Shown: in pieces, positions 28,563 through 37,410 of the stretch
Layout of the letters: every line of letters begins with the position of its first letter
Numbering within the stretch: position 1 is the stretch's first letter
The notes under the pieces: generated by a model
Told to the model about the DNA's origin: nothing
What the model saw: the letters and a program-made list of their open reading frames with translations, nothing else
The model's database searches: none
Program-made: the position numbers and the translations under genes
Assembly: GCA_963741305.1 (NCBI GenBank)
Contig: CAVUHL010000003.1
Span: forward strand, 7,750,001 to 7,814,000
DNA from: DATMER01 sp963741305
GTDB taxonomy: Bacteria; Acidobacteriota; Thermoanaerobaculia; Multivoradales; UBA5704
Direction: 5' to 3'
Length of the DNA: 64,000 bases

Positions 28563-29716
28563 AGACCCTCGCCTGTATCGTCGGCGCCCGGCCGAACTTC
28601 GTGAAGATGGCCCCGGTCCTCGCCGGGCTGCGCGAGCTGGCTCCGGAGGTGCTGCCGGTCCTGGTGCACACCGGCCAGCACTACGATGAAGCCATGAGCG
28701 ACCGTTTCTTCGCCCAGCTCGGCCTCCCCGAGCCGGACGTGCACCTCGAAGTAGGCTCCGGTCCCCATGGCCAGCAGACGGCTCGGGTCCTGGAACGGTA
28801 CGAAAGTTGGCTAATGGAAGCTCGTCCCGACGCGACCCTGGTCGTGGGCGACGTGAATTCGACGCTGGCCTGCGCCCTGGCTTCGGTCAAGCTCGGCATC
28901 CCCGTGATCCATGTCGAAGCCGGGCTGCGCAGCTTCGACCGCGCCATGCCCGAGGAGATCAACCGGATCCTGACCGACGCGGTTTCGGACCTCCTGCTCG
29001 TCTCCGAGCCGAGCGGCGTGGAGAACCTGCGCCGGGAGGGGCGGCCCGAGTCGTCGGTGCGGCTGGTGGGCAACGTGATGATCGACGTGCTCGCCCAGCA
29101 GCTCTCCGCGGCCCGCGCCCTGGGCGAGCCGGAGAGGCTCGGGCTACCCGTGGGCGAATTCGCGGTCTGGACGCTCCATCGCCCGTCGAACGTGGACGAG
29201 CCCGCGGCGCTGCGCAGCGCGGTCGAGGGGCTGCAGCGCACTGCCCAGCGGCTGCCGGTGGTCTTCCCGGTCCACCCGCGCACGGAGCGCAAGCTGCGGG
29301 AGATGGGGCTGGAGCCGGCGCTGGCGGAGGACCCGCGGGTGATCCTGACCGAGCCGCTGGGGTACCTCGAATTCCTCGGCCTGTCCTCGCAGGCGCGGCT
29401 GATCGTGACCGACTCGGGCGGCCTTCAGGAGGAGTCCACGGCGCTCGGCATCCCCTGCCTGACCCTGCGCGACACCACCGAGCGGCCGATCACGGTCGAG
29501 GAGGGCACGAGCACGCTGGTCAACGGCAACTGGACCCTGTTCGACACCCTGGTCGGCGACGTGCTGGAGGGGCGCTACAAACAGGGGAGCTGTCCGCGGC
29601 TGTGGGACGGGCAGGCGGGGCGGCGGGTCGCGAAAGAGGTGGCGTCATTCCTGGCCCTCACCCCCCGGCCCCCTCTCCCGGCCGCACACCCGGACCCCCG
29701 GGAGAGGGGGAGGTGA
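28559..29716 (+). CDS. wecB: UDP-N-acetylglucosamine 2-epimerase (non-hydrolysing)
   Basis: The 385-residue protein has the WecB motifs GARPNFVKMAPVLAGL, LVHTGQHYDEAMS, IPVIHVEAGLRSFDR, MPEEINRILTD, VLTLHRPSN-like WTLHRPSNVDEP and VTDSGGLQEESTALGIPCLT then RDTTERP. It interconverts UDP-GlcNAc and UDP-ManNAc in the cytoplasm. The product feeds ManNAc-containing glycans or nonulosonic acid synthesis, which fits the CMP-nonulosonate synthetase fragment at the left edge. The last 19 residues (TPRPPLPAAHPDPRERGR) are encoded by a dispersed palindromic repeat and are not part of the normal enzyme. Confidence 0.92.
   Translation: MKTLACIVGARPNFVKMAPVLAGLRELAPEVLPVLVHTGQHYDEAMSDRFFAQLGLPEPDVHLEVGSGPHGQQTARVLERYESWLMEARPDATLVVGDVNSTLACALASVKLGIPVIHVEAGLRSFDRAMPEEINRILTDAVSDLLLVSEPSGVENLRREGRPESSVRLVGNVMIDVLAQQLSAARALGEPERLGLPVGEFAVWTLHRPSNVDEPAALRSAVEGLQRTAQRLPVVFPVHPRTERKLREMGLEPALAEDPRVILTEPLGYLEFLGLSSQARLIVTDSGGLQEESTALGIPCLTLRDTTERPITVEEGTSTLVNGNWTLFDTLVGDVLEGRYKQGSCPRLWDGQAGRRVAKEVASFLALTPRPPLPAAHPDPRERGR
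29653..29713 (+). repeat. Palindromic dispersed repeat, copy 1 (in the wecB 3' end)
   Basis: A GC-rich element running from GGCCCTCACC to GAGAGGGGGAGG. Its reverse complement matches the element at 29800-29856 almost base for base, including the core GGCCGCACACCCGGACCCCC. It supplies the last codons of wecB and the TGATG junction. CTCTCCCGG and CCGGGAGAG inside it pair, giving a hairpin. Confidence 0.8.
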
Positions 29717-30909
29717 TGACGTCCAGCATTCCTCCCGATCATCTCCGCTCCTTTTCAACAGGCGGAGCCACGGTTGGAGAGGAGCTTTCCGGAGTCAGGC
29801 CCCCCTCTCCCGGGGGTCCGGGTGTGCGGCCGGGAGAGGGGCTGGGGGTGAGGGCCCTCGCCGCCGCCCTCGCCGGCGACCAGGACGCCCTCGCCGCCCT
29901 CGCCGCCGATCCGGCCGCCATCGAGCTGGCCCGCACTCACCGGGTGGGCCCCGCGCTCTCCCTGCGGGCGCGGCGCCTGGGGATCGACGGCCCCGCGGCC
30001 CAGTCCTGGCACCGGGCGCTCATCGCGGTCGCGGCCCACCGTCTCCACATCGAGGACCGCCTCCACACCGTGGGTACGGCGCTCGGCGGGGTGGGCGAGG
30101 CGGGCGTGCCCTGGCTGCCTCTCAAGGGATGCGACCTGGGGGCGCGGGTGTACCGGCATCCGGAGGAGCGGCCGGTCGGGGACATCGACCTGCTCGTGCC
30201 GCGGGCGGAGCTGCCGCGGGCCCAGGCCGCCCTCCGCGCCGTCGGCTGGCGCGGCCTTGCCGAGAGCCCGAGGATGGAGAGCTACCTGCGCGACGAGGGC
30301 TACGCCTGGCAGGCGCAGGACTCCGCCGGACTGCTCCTGGAGGTCCACGTCCGGCTCTGGGGGATCGTCCCGGCCGGCCTGGGAGCCGCCCTCATTGCCG
30401 CGGCCGTGCCCGATCCCACCCTTGGCCCCTCCGGGCGCCGGCTGCCCCTGGCTCATGCCTGGCTGGTGGCCGCGGTCCACTCCTGGCTCAATCCGCCGCC
30501 CCGGCCGCTCCTCTCCTGGTGGGACCTGGAGCGCATCGCCGCCGCCGCGCCGGGCCTGGCGGACGAGGCTGCCAGCCTCGCCGAGGCCTGGGACCTACAA
30601 CTCCCGGCCGGCCTTGCCGCTGCGCAGGTCGCGGCGCTCTGGCCCTCGGCGCCGAACCGGACGATCGCCGACCGGCTGCTCGGCGGCCTCCGCCCCTTGG
30701 AGCGCCTCGCCGCCCGGCGGGGGGACGCGGTGGGGCTGAAGTCGATCGTGCTGGCCCGGCTGCTCTCCGGGCGGGCGAGCCGGGCGGGGTGGCGGTCGCT
30801 GCCGCGGCGCGTGTGGGCTCACCCCGGGATCGTGGAGCAGGAAACCGCGGCCGGGAAGAGCTGGCCGGCGCGGCGGCTCGCGCACGTCCTGCGCGCGCTG
30901 TTGCGATAG
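29716..30909 (+). CDS. Nucleotidyltransferase family protein (NTP_transf_5-like)
   Basis: The 397-residue product has LPLKGCDLGARVYRHPEERP then VGDIDLLVPRAELPRAQ, the signature of the PF14907 nucleotidyltransferase group (LKG...l..ly....R...DiDlLv), in which the two Asp of DIDLL are the expected metal ligands. EVHVRLWGIVPAGLG follows. The biochemical role of this family is not established, but it is frequent in Acidobacteriota and polysaccharide loci. ATG 29716 overlaps the wecB stop (TGATG). Residues 29-47 are encoded by a palindromic repeat, so GTG 29849 is a plausible alternative start. The final codons and stop are the first unit of the 21-bp array. Confidence 0.72.
   Translation: MTSSIPPDHLRSFSTGGATVGEELSGVRPPSPGGPGVRPGEGLGVRALAAALAGDQDALAALAADPAAIELARTHRVGPALSLRARRLGIDGPAAQSWHRALIAVAAHRLHIEDRLHTVGTALGGVGEAGVPWLPLKGCDLGARVYRHPEERPVGDIDLLVPRAELPRAQAALRAVGWRGLAESPRMESYLRDEGYAWQAQDSAGLLLEVHVRLWGIVPAGLGAALIAAAVPDPTLGPSGRRLPLAHAWLVAAVHSWLNPPPRPLLSWWDLERIAAAAPGLADEAASLAEAWDLQLPAGLAAAQVAALWPSAPNRTIADRLLGGLRPLERLAARRGDAVGLKSIVLARLLSGRASRAGWRSLPRRVWAHPGIVEQETAAGKSWPARRLAHVLRALLR
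29800..29856 (-). repeat. Palindromic dispersed repeat, copy 2 (inverted)
   Basis: This is the reverse-oriented partner of 29653-29713, 86 bp downstream. It encodes the VRPPSPGGPGVRPGEGLGVR linker in the N-terminus of the nucleotidyltransferase. The two copies could form a large stem-loop across the wecB/nucleotidyltransferase junction. Confidence 0.8.
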
Positions 30910-31181
30910 AGGCCCGTTTCGCAACCGCGCACGGTCCATTCGCAACGGCGGGAGGGACGGCCGCAGCCACTCAGGACACTTTCGCAGCCAAATGGGGCCG
31001 AGTCGCAACCGCGCACGGGTAATCGGTTGCGACAAGGGACTGATTTGTTGCGAATGGAGGGCGTGTCGCAACCGCTGACGGGTGGTTTGTTGCGAAACGG
31101 GCTCGAGTCGCAACCGCGGGGAGGCTGTTCGCAACCGCCGGGAGCCGGGTGCCGGCCGCGACTGGACGGTTCGCATCCGCC
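30888..31181. repeat. Array of 14 degenerate 21-bp repeats with mixed orientation
   Basis: Fourteen units of exactly 21 bp begin at 30888, 30909, 30930 and so on to 31161, with no indel between them. Most carry the core TCGCAACCG at unit positions 11-19 (for example 30919, 31003, 31066, 31108, 31129). Units at 30888, 31014, 31035 and 31077 carry the reverse core GTTGCGA at positions 13-19. The other half of each unit is GC-rich and variable. The first unit contains the last codons and stop of the nucleotidyltransferase gene; the last ends 19 bp before the aminotransferase start. The array fills the only sizeable gap in the polysaccharide locus. It is not a CRISPR array: there is no constant repeat/spacer division. 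Confidence 0.9.
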
Positions 31182-31200
31182 GGTGTAGCCTCTTGCCCCG

Positions 31201-32382
31201 ATGAACGTCCCATTCTTCCGGCCCGAGCTCTCGGACGCCGAGATCGCCGAGGTGGTGGACACCCTCCGTTCCGGGTGGCTCACCACCGGCCCGCGCGTCA
31301 AGCGCTTCGAGGAGGGCCTCGCCGCCGCCGTCGGCGCTCCGCACGCGATCGCGGTCAACTCCTGCACCGCCGCCCTCCATCTCGCGGTCGAGGCCCTCGG
31401 CCTGCGCCAGGGCCAGTCCGTCCTCGTCCCCACCATGACCTTCGCGGCGACGGCCGAGGTGGTGCGCTATGCCGGCGCCGTGCCGGTGCTCGTGGACTGC
31501 GACCCCGTCACCTTCAACATGGACCTCGAGGACGCGGAGCGCCGGATTCAGGACGCCCGGGAGCCCGTGGGGATCATCCCGGTCCATGTGGGCGGCCTGA
31601 TGATGGACGTCGACGCGATCTCCGCCTTCGCCGAGCGCCACGGCCTCTGGGTGATCGAGGATGCGGCCCACGCGCTGCCCGCGGCCTGGCGCCGGGCCGA
31701 TGGGAGCTGGCAGCGCTGCGGCGAGGGCACCGCGGCGATCACCTGCTTCTCCTTCTACGCCAACAAGACCGTCACCACGGGCGAGGGGGGCATGGCCACC
31801 ACCACCGATCCGGCCCTGGCCGAGCGCATGCGGATGATGTCCCTCCACGGCCTTTCGCATGATGCCTGGGGCCGGTTCAGCAAGGGAGGGAGCTGGGATT
31901 ACAAGATCCTCGCGCCCGGCTTCAAGTACAACCTCACCGACGTGGCCGCGGCGCTCGGCATCCATCAGCTCGCCCGCGCCGAGGAGATGCGCAAGGACCG
32001 CGAGCGCCTCGCCCGCCGCTACCTGGAAAGCTTTTCAAACACCGAAGAGCTTGAGCTGCCGCCATTTCCGGACGGCCGGGTTCACTCCTGGCACCTTTTT
32101 CCTGTTAGACTACGGCTCGAAAAGCTAACGATTGACAGGAACAGTTTCATCGTGGAGCTGAAGGAATCGGGCGTCGGCTGCTCGGTTCATTGGCGGCCCT
32201 TGCATCTTCACCCCTACTACGCCGAGACGTTCGGCTGGAGGGCGGAGGATCTGCCGGCCGCCTCGGCGGTCTGGGAGCGCATCGTCTCCCTGCCCCTCTT
32301 CCCCGCGATGACGGATGCGGAGCATGAGCATGTCGTCGGTGTCGTCCAGAGGATTTGTGAACGCTGTCGGCGGAGAGGCTGA
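31201..32382 (+). CDS. DegT/DnrJ/EryC1/StrS family PLP aminotransferase
   Basis: The 393-residue protein has the sugar aminotransferase pattern: NVPFFRPELSDAEIAEV, TLRSGWLTTGPRVKRFEE, AIAVNSCTAALHLAVEAL, VIEDAAHALPA and TCFSFYANKTVTTGEGGM, where the Lys (near residue 187) forms the PLP Schiff base, then LGFKYNLTDVAAALG-like GFKYNLTDVAAALG. These enzymes aminate keto sugars using glutamate. Together with the 4,6-dehydratase at 32992 it would make a UDP-4-amino-4,6-dideoxy sugar, as PglE and PglF do. No Shine-Dalgarno sequence is evident at 31201; the 21-bp array lies immediately upstream and could influence expression. Confidence 0.9.
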   Translation: MNVPFFRPELSDAEIAEVVDTLRSGWLTTGPRVKRFEEGLAAAVGAPHAIAVNSCTAALHLAVEALGLRQGQSVLVPTMTFAATAEVVRYAGAVPVLVDCDPVTFNMDLEDAERRIQDAREPVGIIPVHVGGLMMDVDAISAFAERHGLWVIEDAAHALPAAWRRADGSWQRCGEGTAAITCFSFYANKTVTTGEGGMATTTDPALAERMRMMSLHGLSHDAWGRFSKGGSWDYKILAPGFKYNLTDVAAALGIHQLARAEEMRKDRERLARRYLESFSNTEELELPPFPDGRVHSWHLFPVRLRLEKLTIDRNSFIVELKESGVGCSVHWRPLHLHPYYAETFGWRAEDLPAASAVWERIVSLPLFPAMTDAEHEHVVGVVQRICERCRRRG

Positions 32383-32995
32383 AGCGGGACGGGGCCTGCC
32401 TCGCGCCGTAGAAGCCGTCCTCGCCTGTCTCGGGCTGGCCGTTGCCTCGCCCATCCTTCTCCTGGCCGCCGCGACTTTCCCGCGACCCGTCCTCTTCCGG
32501 CAGCAGCGCATCGGCTTGAACGGCCGGCCGTTCGCCCTGCTCAAGCTCCGCACCATGCGGGCCGCCCCGGAGGGCTCTCAGCTCACCGCGTCGGGCGACG
32601 CCCGGATCACCCCCCTGGGGCGCTGGCTGCGCCGGTTCAAGCTCGACGAGGTCCCCCAGCTCTGGAACGTGGTGCGCGGCGACATGTCCCTCGTCGGGCC
32701 CCGCCCCGAGGTGCCGCGCTACGTCGACGACAGCCCCCTCTGGCGGCGGGTGCTCTCGGCGCGGCCCGGCCTCACCGACCCGGTGACGCTGCGGCTGCGC
32801 GACGAGGAAACGCTGCTGGCGGGCGTTGACGACCCGGAGCGCTTCTACCGCGAACGGCTCCTGCCCTGGAAGCTGCGCGGCTACGCCGATTACCTCGAGC
32901 GCCGCTCCTGGGCCACGGACCTGGGCGTGCTCGCAGCCACGGCCCTCGCCGTCTTGCGGCTGCGCCGGACTGCTCTGCCGGAGATCGAGCTGTGA
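32357..32995 (+). CDS. Initiating sugar-1-phosphate transferase (PglC/WbaP C-terminal type)
   Basis: The 212-residue product has one hydrophobic segment (AVASPILLLAAATF) followed by the bacterial sugar transferase domain: LFRQQRIGLNGRPFALLKLR, FKLDEVPQLWNVVRGDMSLV, GPRPEVPRYV and ARPGLTDPVTLRLRDEE. It would link a sugar phosphate from an NDP-sugar to undecaprenyl phosphate, the first committed step of repeat-unit assembly. The size fits the monotopic PglC class. I chose GTG 32357 because AGAGGA precedes it at 32349; an ATG at 32315 would add 14 unconserved residues inside the aminotransferase gene. It overlaps the dehydratase gene by 4 bp. Confidence 0.88.
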   Translation: MNAVGGEAEAGRGLPRAVEAVLACLGLAVASPILLLAAATFPRPVLFRQQRIGLNGRPFALLKLRTMRAAPEGSQLTASGDARITPLGRWLRRFKLDEVPQLWNVVRGDMSLVGPRPEVPRYVDDSPLWRRVLSARPGLTDPVTLRLRDEETLLAGVDDPERFYRERLLPWKLRGYADYLERRSWATDLGVLAATALAVLRLRRTALPEIEL

Positions 32996-34977
32996 CCGGC
33001 CCGACGACGGGAGAGCAGCTCCAGCCCATCCCGCGGCCGCCGCTCTGGACGCGCCTGTTCTACCGGCAGATCCAGCTCCTCATGGACATCGCGATCCTGG
33101 TGGGCTCGTTCATCCTCGCCTACCTGCTGCGCTTCGACTTCCGCATCCCGGAGCCCGAGCTGGCCCGGATGCTGGTCCAGCTCCCGCTCGTCCTGCTCCT
33201 CCAGTTCGCGGCCCTGGCCCTCGTCGGGGTCTACTCGTTCGTCTGGCGCTACGTGGGCCTGCGCGAGGTCCCGTCCTTCCTGAAGGCCGCGGCCGGCTCG
33301 GCGGCGGTGCTCCTGCTCCTGCGCTTCGGCCTTCCCGACGAGCTCCACCTCTGGCGCGTTCCGCTCTCCGTGATCCTGGTCGACGCGGCCCTCGCTTTCG
33401 GCGGCGCGCTCAGCGTGCGCGTGACGCGCCGGGTCCTCTACGAGAGCTACGAGCGCGAGCGGCTCGACCGCACCGCGTCGCGCACCCTCGGAGCGCGCCG
33501 GCACCGCAAGCCGGTGCTCCTGGTGGGCGCCGGCCGCGGCGGCGTGCTCGCCGTGCGCGAGATCCAGGCCCGCGGCGACTTCGACATCGAAGTCCTGGGC
33601 TTCGTGGACGACGACCCGCTGAAGCAGGGCACGGTCATCCACGGCGTGCGGGTGCTGGGCACCATCCGCGACCTGCCCCGGCTGGTGCGCGAGCTGGGGA
33701 TCGACCACGTGGTGATCACCATCGCCGAGACCCGGCGCCAGCTCCTGCGGAAGATTGCCGAGATCTGCCAGAAGAGCGGCGTGCGCATGCGCTCCATCCC
33801 GGGCTTTTACGAGATCCTGCAAGGAAAAGTCGAGATCAGCCGCATGCGCGACGTGGCCGTCGAGACCCTGCTCGGGCGCGAGCCGGTCTACCTCGACCAG
33901 TCCGAGCTGGACCGCTTCCTGGGCGGGAGGCGGGTGCTGGTCACCGGCGCCGGCGGCTCCATCGGCTCCGAGCTGGCGCGGCAGGTCGCCCGCTTCCGGC
34001 CGTCGCTCCTGCTGCTCCTCGACCGCGCCGAGGGGGCGCTCTTCGAGGTCGACCGCGAGCTGCGCCAGCTCCGCCCGGAGCTGGACATCCGGCCGCTGAT
34101 CGCCGACGTGGTGGACGCGCCCCGCATCCGCGCGCTGCTCACCCAGTTCCGGCCCGACGTGGTGCTCCATGCCGCGGCGCACAAGCACGTGCCGCTGATG
34201 GAGTCGAACGCCAGCGAGGCGATCAAGAACAACGTCTTCGGCACCCGCATCCTGGGCGAGCTGGCGGGCGAGCTGGGGGTCGAGGCCTTCGTGCTGATCT
34301 CCACCGACAAGGCCGTCCATCCGAGCTCGGTCATGGGCGCCTCCAAGCGCATCGCCGAGCTGGTGATCCAGGACTTGGACCAGCGCTACGGCACCCGCTA
34401 CGTGGCGGTGCGCTTCGGCAACGTCATGGGCTCGGCCGGCTCGGTGATCCCGATCTTCCGCGAGCAGATCGCCCGCGGCGGCCCGGTGACCGTCACCCAT
34501 CCGGACATGATGCGCTACTTCATGACCATCCCCGAGGCGGCGCAGCTCGTCCTGGAGACCGGCGCCATGGGCGACCGGGGCGAGATCTACATCCTCGACA
34601 TGGGCGAGCCCGTGCGCATCCTCGACCTGGCGCGGGACCTGATCACCCTCTCGGGCTTCCGGCCGTACGAGGACGTCGAGATCGTGTTCACCGGCCTGCG
34701 GCCGGGCGAGAAGCTGTTCGAGGAATTGGAGGTTTCGGGCGAGAACATCGCCAAGACCCGCCATCCGAAGATCTTCATCGGCCGGCTGCCGGTCTACACG
34801 TCGGAACGTCTGACCGACGGGCTCAAGCGCCTGGCCGCGCTCGGCCGGCATGGCCACGACGGGGAGATCCGCGAGTTCCTCGCCGAGTTCCTCGACGAGG
34901 CCAACCTGATGACGGGCCGGGCCGGCGCCGCGATCCTGCACTTCCCCGGCCGCTCGATCGGCCGCGGGCGGTCCTAG
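32992..34977 (+). CDS. CapD/WbpM/PglF-type membrane nucleotide-sugar 4,6-dehydratase
   Basis: The 661-residue protein has four membrane helices in its first 145 residues, a Rossmann unit with PVLLVGAGRGGVLAVREI (near 178), and a second SDR domain with RVLVTGAGGSIGSELARQVA (near 315). The active-site region reads FVLISTDKAVHPSSVMGASK: Thr-Asp-Lys plus Met in place of the usual SDR tyrosine, as known for PglF, WbpM and FlaA1. It converts UDP-GlcNAc to a UDP-4-keto-6-deoxy sugar at the inner membrane. The aminotransferase and initiating transferase upstream would act next. It is the last gene of the long polysaccharide run. Confidence 0.92.
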   Translation: MTGPTTGEQLQPIPRPPLWTRLFYRQIQLLMDIAILVGSFILAYLLRFDFRIPEPELARMLVQLPLVLLLQFAALALVGVYSFVWRYVGLREVPSFLKAAAGSAAVLLLLRFGLPDELHLWRVPLSVILVDAALAFGGALSVRVTRRVLYESYERERLDRTASRTLGARRHRKPVLLVGAGRGGVLAVREIQARGDFDIEVLGFVDDDPLKQGTVIHGVRVLGTIRDLPRLVRELGIDHVVITIAETRRQLLRKIAEICQKSGVRMRSIPGFYEILQGKVEISRMRDVAVETLLGREPVYLDQSELDRFLGGRRVLVTGAGGSIGSELARQVARFRPSLLLLLDRAEGALFEVDRELRQLRPELDIRPLIADVVDAPRIRALLTQFRPDVVLHAAAHKHVPLMESNASEAIKNNVFGTRILGELAGELGVEAFVLISTDKAVHPSSVMGASKRIAELVIQDLDQRYGTRYVAVRFGNVMGSAGSVIPIFREQIARGGPVTVTHPDMMRYFMTIPEAAQLVLETGAMGDRGEIYILDMGEPVRILDLARDLITLSGFRPYEDVEIVFTGLRPGEKLFEELEVSGENIAKTRHPKIFIGRLPVYTSERLTDGLKRLAALGRHGHDGEIREFLAEFLDEANLMTGRAGAAILHFPGRSIGRGRS

Positions 34978-34995
34978 GTCCTGAGGAGGAGGCCC

Positions 34996-37410
34996 ATGGA
35001 AAGCTTGCGCCAGGACTTCATCTACGCCCTCCGTTTCCTGCGGAAGCACCGCGGGTTCGCCCTCCTCATCGTCCTCTGCCTCGCCCTGGGGATCGGCGCC
35101 AACAGTGCCATCTTCAGCGTGGTGGACGCCGTGCTACTGCGGCCTCTGCCGTACCCCGAGGCCGACCGGCTGGCCCTGCTCTGGGACCTGCACCAGGGGC
35201 CGGGGACCGAGCCGGTGGAGTACAACGTCTCCGCCTTCAATTTCCTGGAGTGGCGCAAGCAGAGCCAGTCGTTCGAGCGGCTCGAGGCCATGCTGCCCAG
35301 GCCCTTCAACCTGACCAGCGGCGGCCGGCCGGAGCAGGTACAGGGCGCGGCCGTGACGGCGGGGTTCTTCGGCCTGCTCGGCGTGGAGGCGGAGTACGGC
35401 CGCGGCTTCCTGCCGGAGGAGGACCGGCCGGGCGGTGCGCTCTCGGTCGTGCTCTCCCACGGCCTCTGGCAGCGGCGCTTCGGCGGCGAATCGCAGATCC
35501 TGGGCAGGGCGTTGCGGATCGACGGCCAGAGCTACACGGTCGTAGGCGTGATGGCGCCGGGCTTCCACTTCGTGGAGGAGGCCGAGCTCTGGGTACCGCT
35601 GGCCCTCGATCCCGCGAGCCTGCCGCCGCAGCACTCGCTGCTGGTGGCCGGCCGGCTCGGACAGGGCGTGGGGCTGGATGGGGCCCAGTCCCAGATGACC
35701 ACCATCGCTGCGCGCCTGGCGCGCGGCTTCCCCGACACCAATGCCAGCTACGGCGCGAAGGTCAGCAGCCTGCGCGACAGCCTCGTCAAGGACCGGCGGC
35801 GGGGCCTGCTGCTGCTCCTCGCCGCGGTGGGCTTGCTGCTGCTCATCGCCTGCGCCAACGTGGGCAACCTGCTGCTGGTGCGGGCCTCGGAGCAGCGCAA
35901 CGAGATCGCAATCCGGGCGGCGTTCGGCGCCAGCCGCGGCCGGCTCGTGCGCCAGACCCTCACCGAGAGCGTGATGCTGGCTCTGGCCGGAGGGATCGTG
36001 GGCATCCCGCTCGCGGAGGCGATCCTCTGGGCCCTGCCGCGGCTTGCCGCCGAGTACGGAGCGCTGCTCCGGGACGTCCGCCTCGACTACCGGGTGCTCG
36101 CCTTCACGTTCGCGGTCTCCCTGATCACCGGCCTCCTGCCGGGTCTGCTGCCGGCGCTCAAGACCTCGACGCCCAACCTCTACCGGCGCCTTACGGCCGG
36201 CGGGGGGCGGCGCTCGAGCGAAGGGGTCCGCGGCCGTCAGCTCCAGAGCGGCCTGGTGGTCTTCGAGGTCGCGGTCGCTCTGCTCCTGCTGGTCGGCGCC
36301 GGGCTGATGATCAAGAGCTTCGCCCTGATCAACCGTGTCGAGCTTGGCTTTGACCGCGAGAACGTCCTGACCGTGCAGGTCTCGCTCCCCGAGACCCGGT
36401 ACGAGGGGGCGCAGATGGTGGCTTTCTGGCGCGACCTGATCGGCCGCGTCGGAGCGCTCCCCGAGGTGACTGCCGCGGCGGCGACGAGCGTCCTGCCGGT
36501 GGAGGGCTCGGCCGTCACGACCACGTTCACACTGGAGGACGTGGCGGGCAGCGGCCCGGCCGAGATGCAGATGGCGAACTTCCGGCGGGTCAGCCCGGAC
36601 TACTTCCGCGCCATGGGCATTCCCCTGAAGGCCGGCCGCTGGTTCCGTGACGGGGACGACATGCCGTCAGCGCCGGTGGCGATGGTCAGCGAGGAGATGG
36701 CCCGCCGCTACTGGGGGCCCAACCCTCTGGGTAAGCGCATCCTGCGCACCGCCGAGGCGGCCCAGGGCCGGTGGCTCACCGTCGTGGGCGTGGTCGGCGA
36801 CGTGCAGGATTCGGCCCTGGGCGCCGAAACCGGGGCCACCTTCTACGTACCCATCGCGCAGGGGGCGCGGCCGTCCATGTTCCTGGTCGCCCGGACCTCG
36901 GCCGATCCCGAGGGCCTGGTCCAGGCCGTGCGCCGCGAAGTGCTGGCGGTCGACAAGGAGCAGCCCATCGCGATGGCCAAGACCCTGGACGCCCGGATCT
37001 CGGACTCGCTCGCGAAGCCGCGTTTCAACACTTTCATGCTGACCCTCTTCGCCTCGCTCGGCATGCTGCTGGCGGTGATGGGGATCTACGCCGTGCTCTC
37101 CTACTCGGTCAACCAGCGCCACCACGAGATCGGCATCCGCATGGCCCTGGGAGCGCAGAACGGGGACGTGATCCGGCTGATCCTGAAGCGGGGCATGACG
37201 CTGGCCGGGCTCGGCATGATCCTCGGCCTGAGCGCGGCGTTGCTCTTCACGCGGGCACTGGAGGGCCTGCTCTTCGGCGTGACGCCGACCGATCCCCTGG
37301 TCTTCGGAGCGATCGCCGTGGGGCTGATCCTGGTGGCCCTGATCGCCAGCTACCTGCCGGCGCGCCGGGCCGCGAGGTTCGATCCCATGGTCACGCTGCG
37401 GCTGGATTGA
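34996..37410 (+). CDS. ADOP-type ABC transporter permease (MacB/FtsX family)
   Basis: The 804-residue protein starts after a GGAGG site at 34986. The sequence MESLRQDFIYALRFLRKHRG, then LGIGANSAIFSVVDAVLLRP and LPYPEADRLALLWD, is the signature N-terminus of the acidobacterial duplicated orphan permeases. A periplasmic MacB_PCD domain, an FtsX domain near 275-400, a second periplasmic domain, and a final FtsX domain with YSVNQRHHEIGIRMALGAQ follow. The C-terminus ends ARRAARFDPMVTLR. There are about eight membrane helices. No ATPase partner is adjacent, which is normal for this group. The substrate is unknown. The stop codon directly abuts the convergent NRPS stop. Confidence 0.92.
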   Translation: MESLRQDFIYALRFLRKHRGFALLIVLCLALGIGANSAIFSVVDAVLLRPLPYPEADRLALLWDLHQGPGTEPVEYNVSAFNFLEWRKQSQSFERLEAMLPRPFNLTSGGRPEQVQGAAVTAGFFGLLGVEAEYGRGFLPEEDRPGGALSVVLSHGLWQRRFGGESQILGRALRIDGQSYTVVGVMAPGFHFVEEAELWVPLALDPASLPPQHSLLVAGRLGQGVGLDGAQSQMTTIAARLARGFPDTNASYGAKVSSLRDSLVKDRRRGLLLLLAAVGLLLLIACANVGNLLLVRASEQRNEIAIRAAFGASRGRLVRQTLTESVMLALAGGIVGIPLAEAILWALPRLAAEYGALLRDVRLDYRVLAFTFAVSLITGLLPGLLPALKTSTPNLYRRLTAGGGRRSSEGVRGRQLQSGLVVFEVAVALLLLVGAGLMIKSFALINRVELGFDRENVLTVQVSLPETRYEGAQMVAFWRDLIGRVGALPEVTAAAATSVLPVEGSAVTTTFTLEDVAGSGPAEMQMANFRRVSPDYFRAMGIPLKAGRWFRDGDDMPSAPVAMVSEEMARRYWGPNPLGKRILRTAEAAQGRWLTVVGVVGDVQDSALGAETGATFYVPIAQGARPSMFLVARTSADPEGLVQAVRREVLAVDKEQPIAMAKTLDARISDSLAKPRFNTFMLTLFASLGMLLAVMGIYAVLSYSVNQRHHEIGIRMALGAQNGDVIRLILKRGMTLAGLGMILGLSAALLFTRALEGLLFGVTPTDPLVFGAIAVGLILVALIASYLPARRAARFDPMVTLRLD

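Noticed and set aside
30888..31181. CRISPR array in the polysaccharide locus
   Set aside because: Units are 21 bp, with no constant repeat alternating with unique spacers; the core changes strand and no cas genes are near.
30595..31965. 456-residue minus-strand open frame over the array and aminotransferase
   Set aside because: It is antisense to two well-supported genes, and its heptads are a by-product of the 21-bp period.
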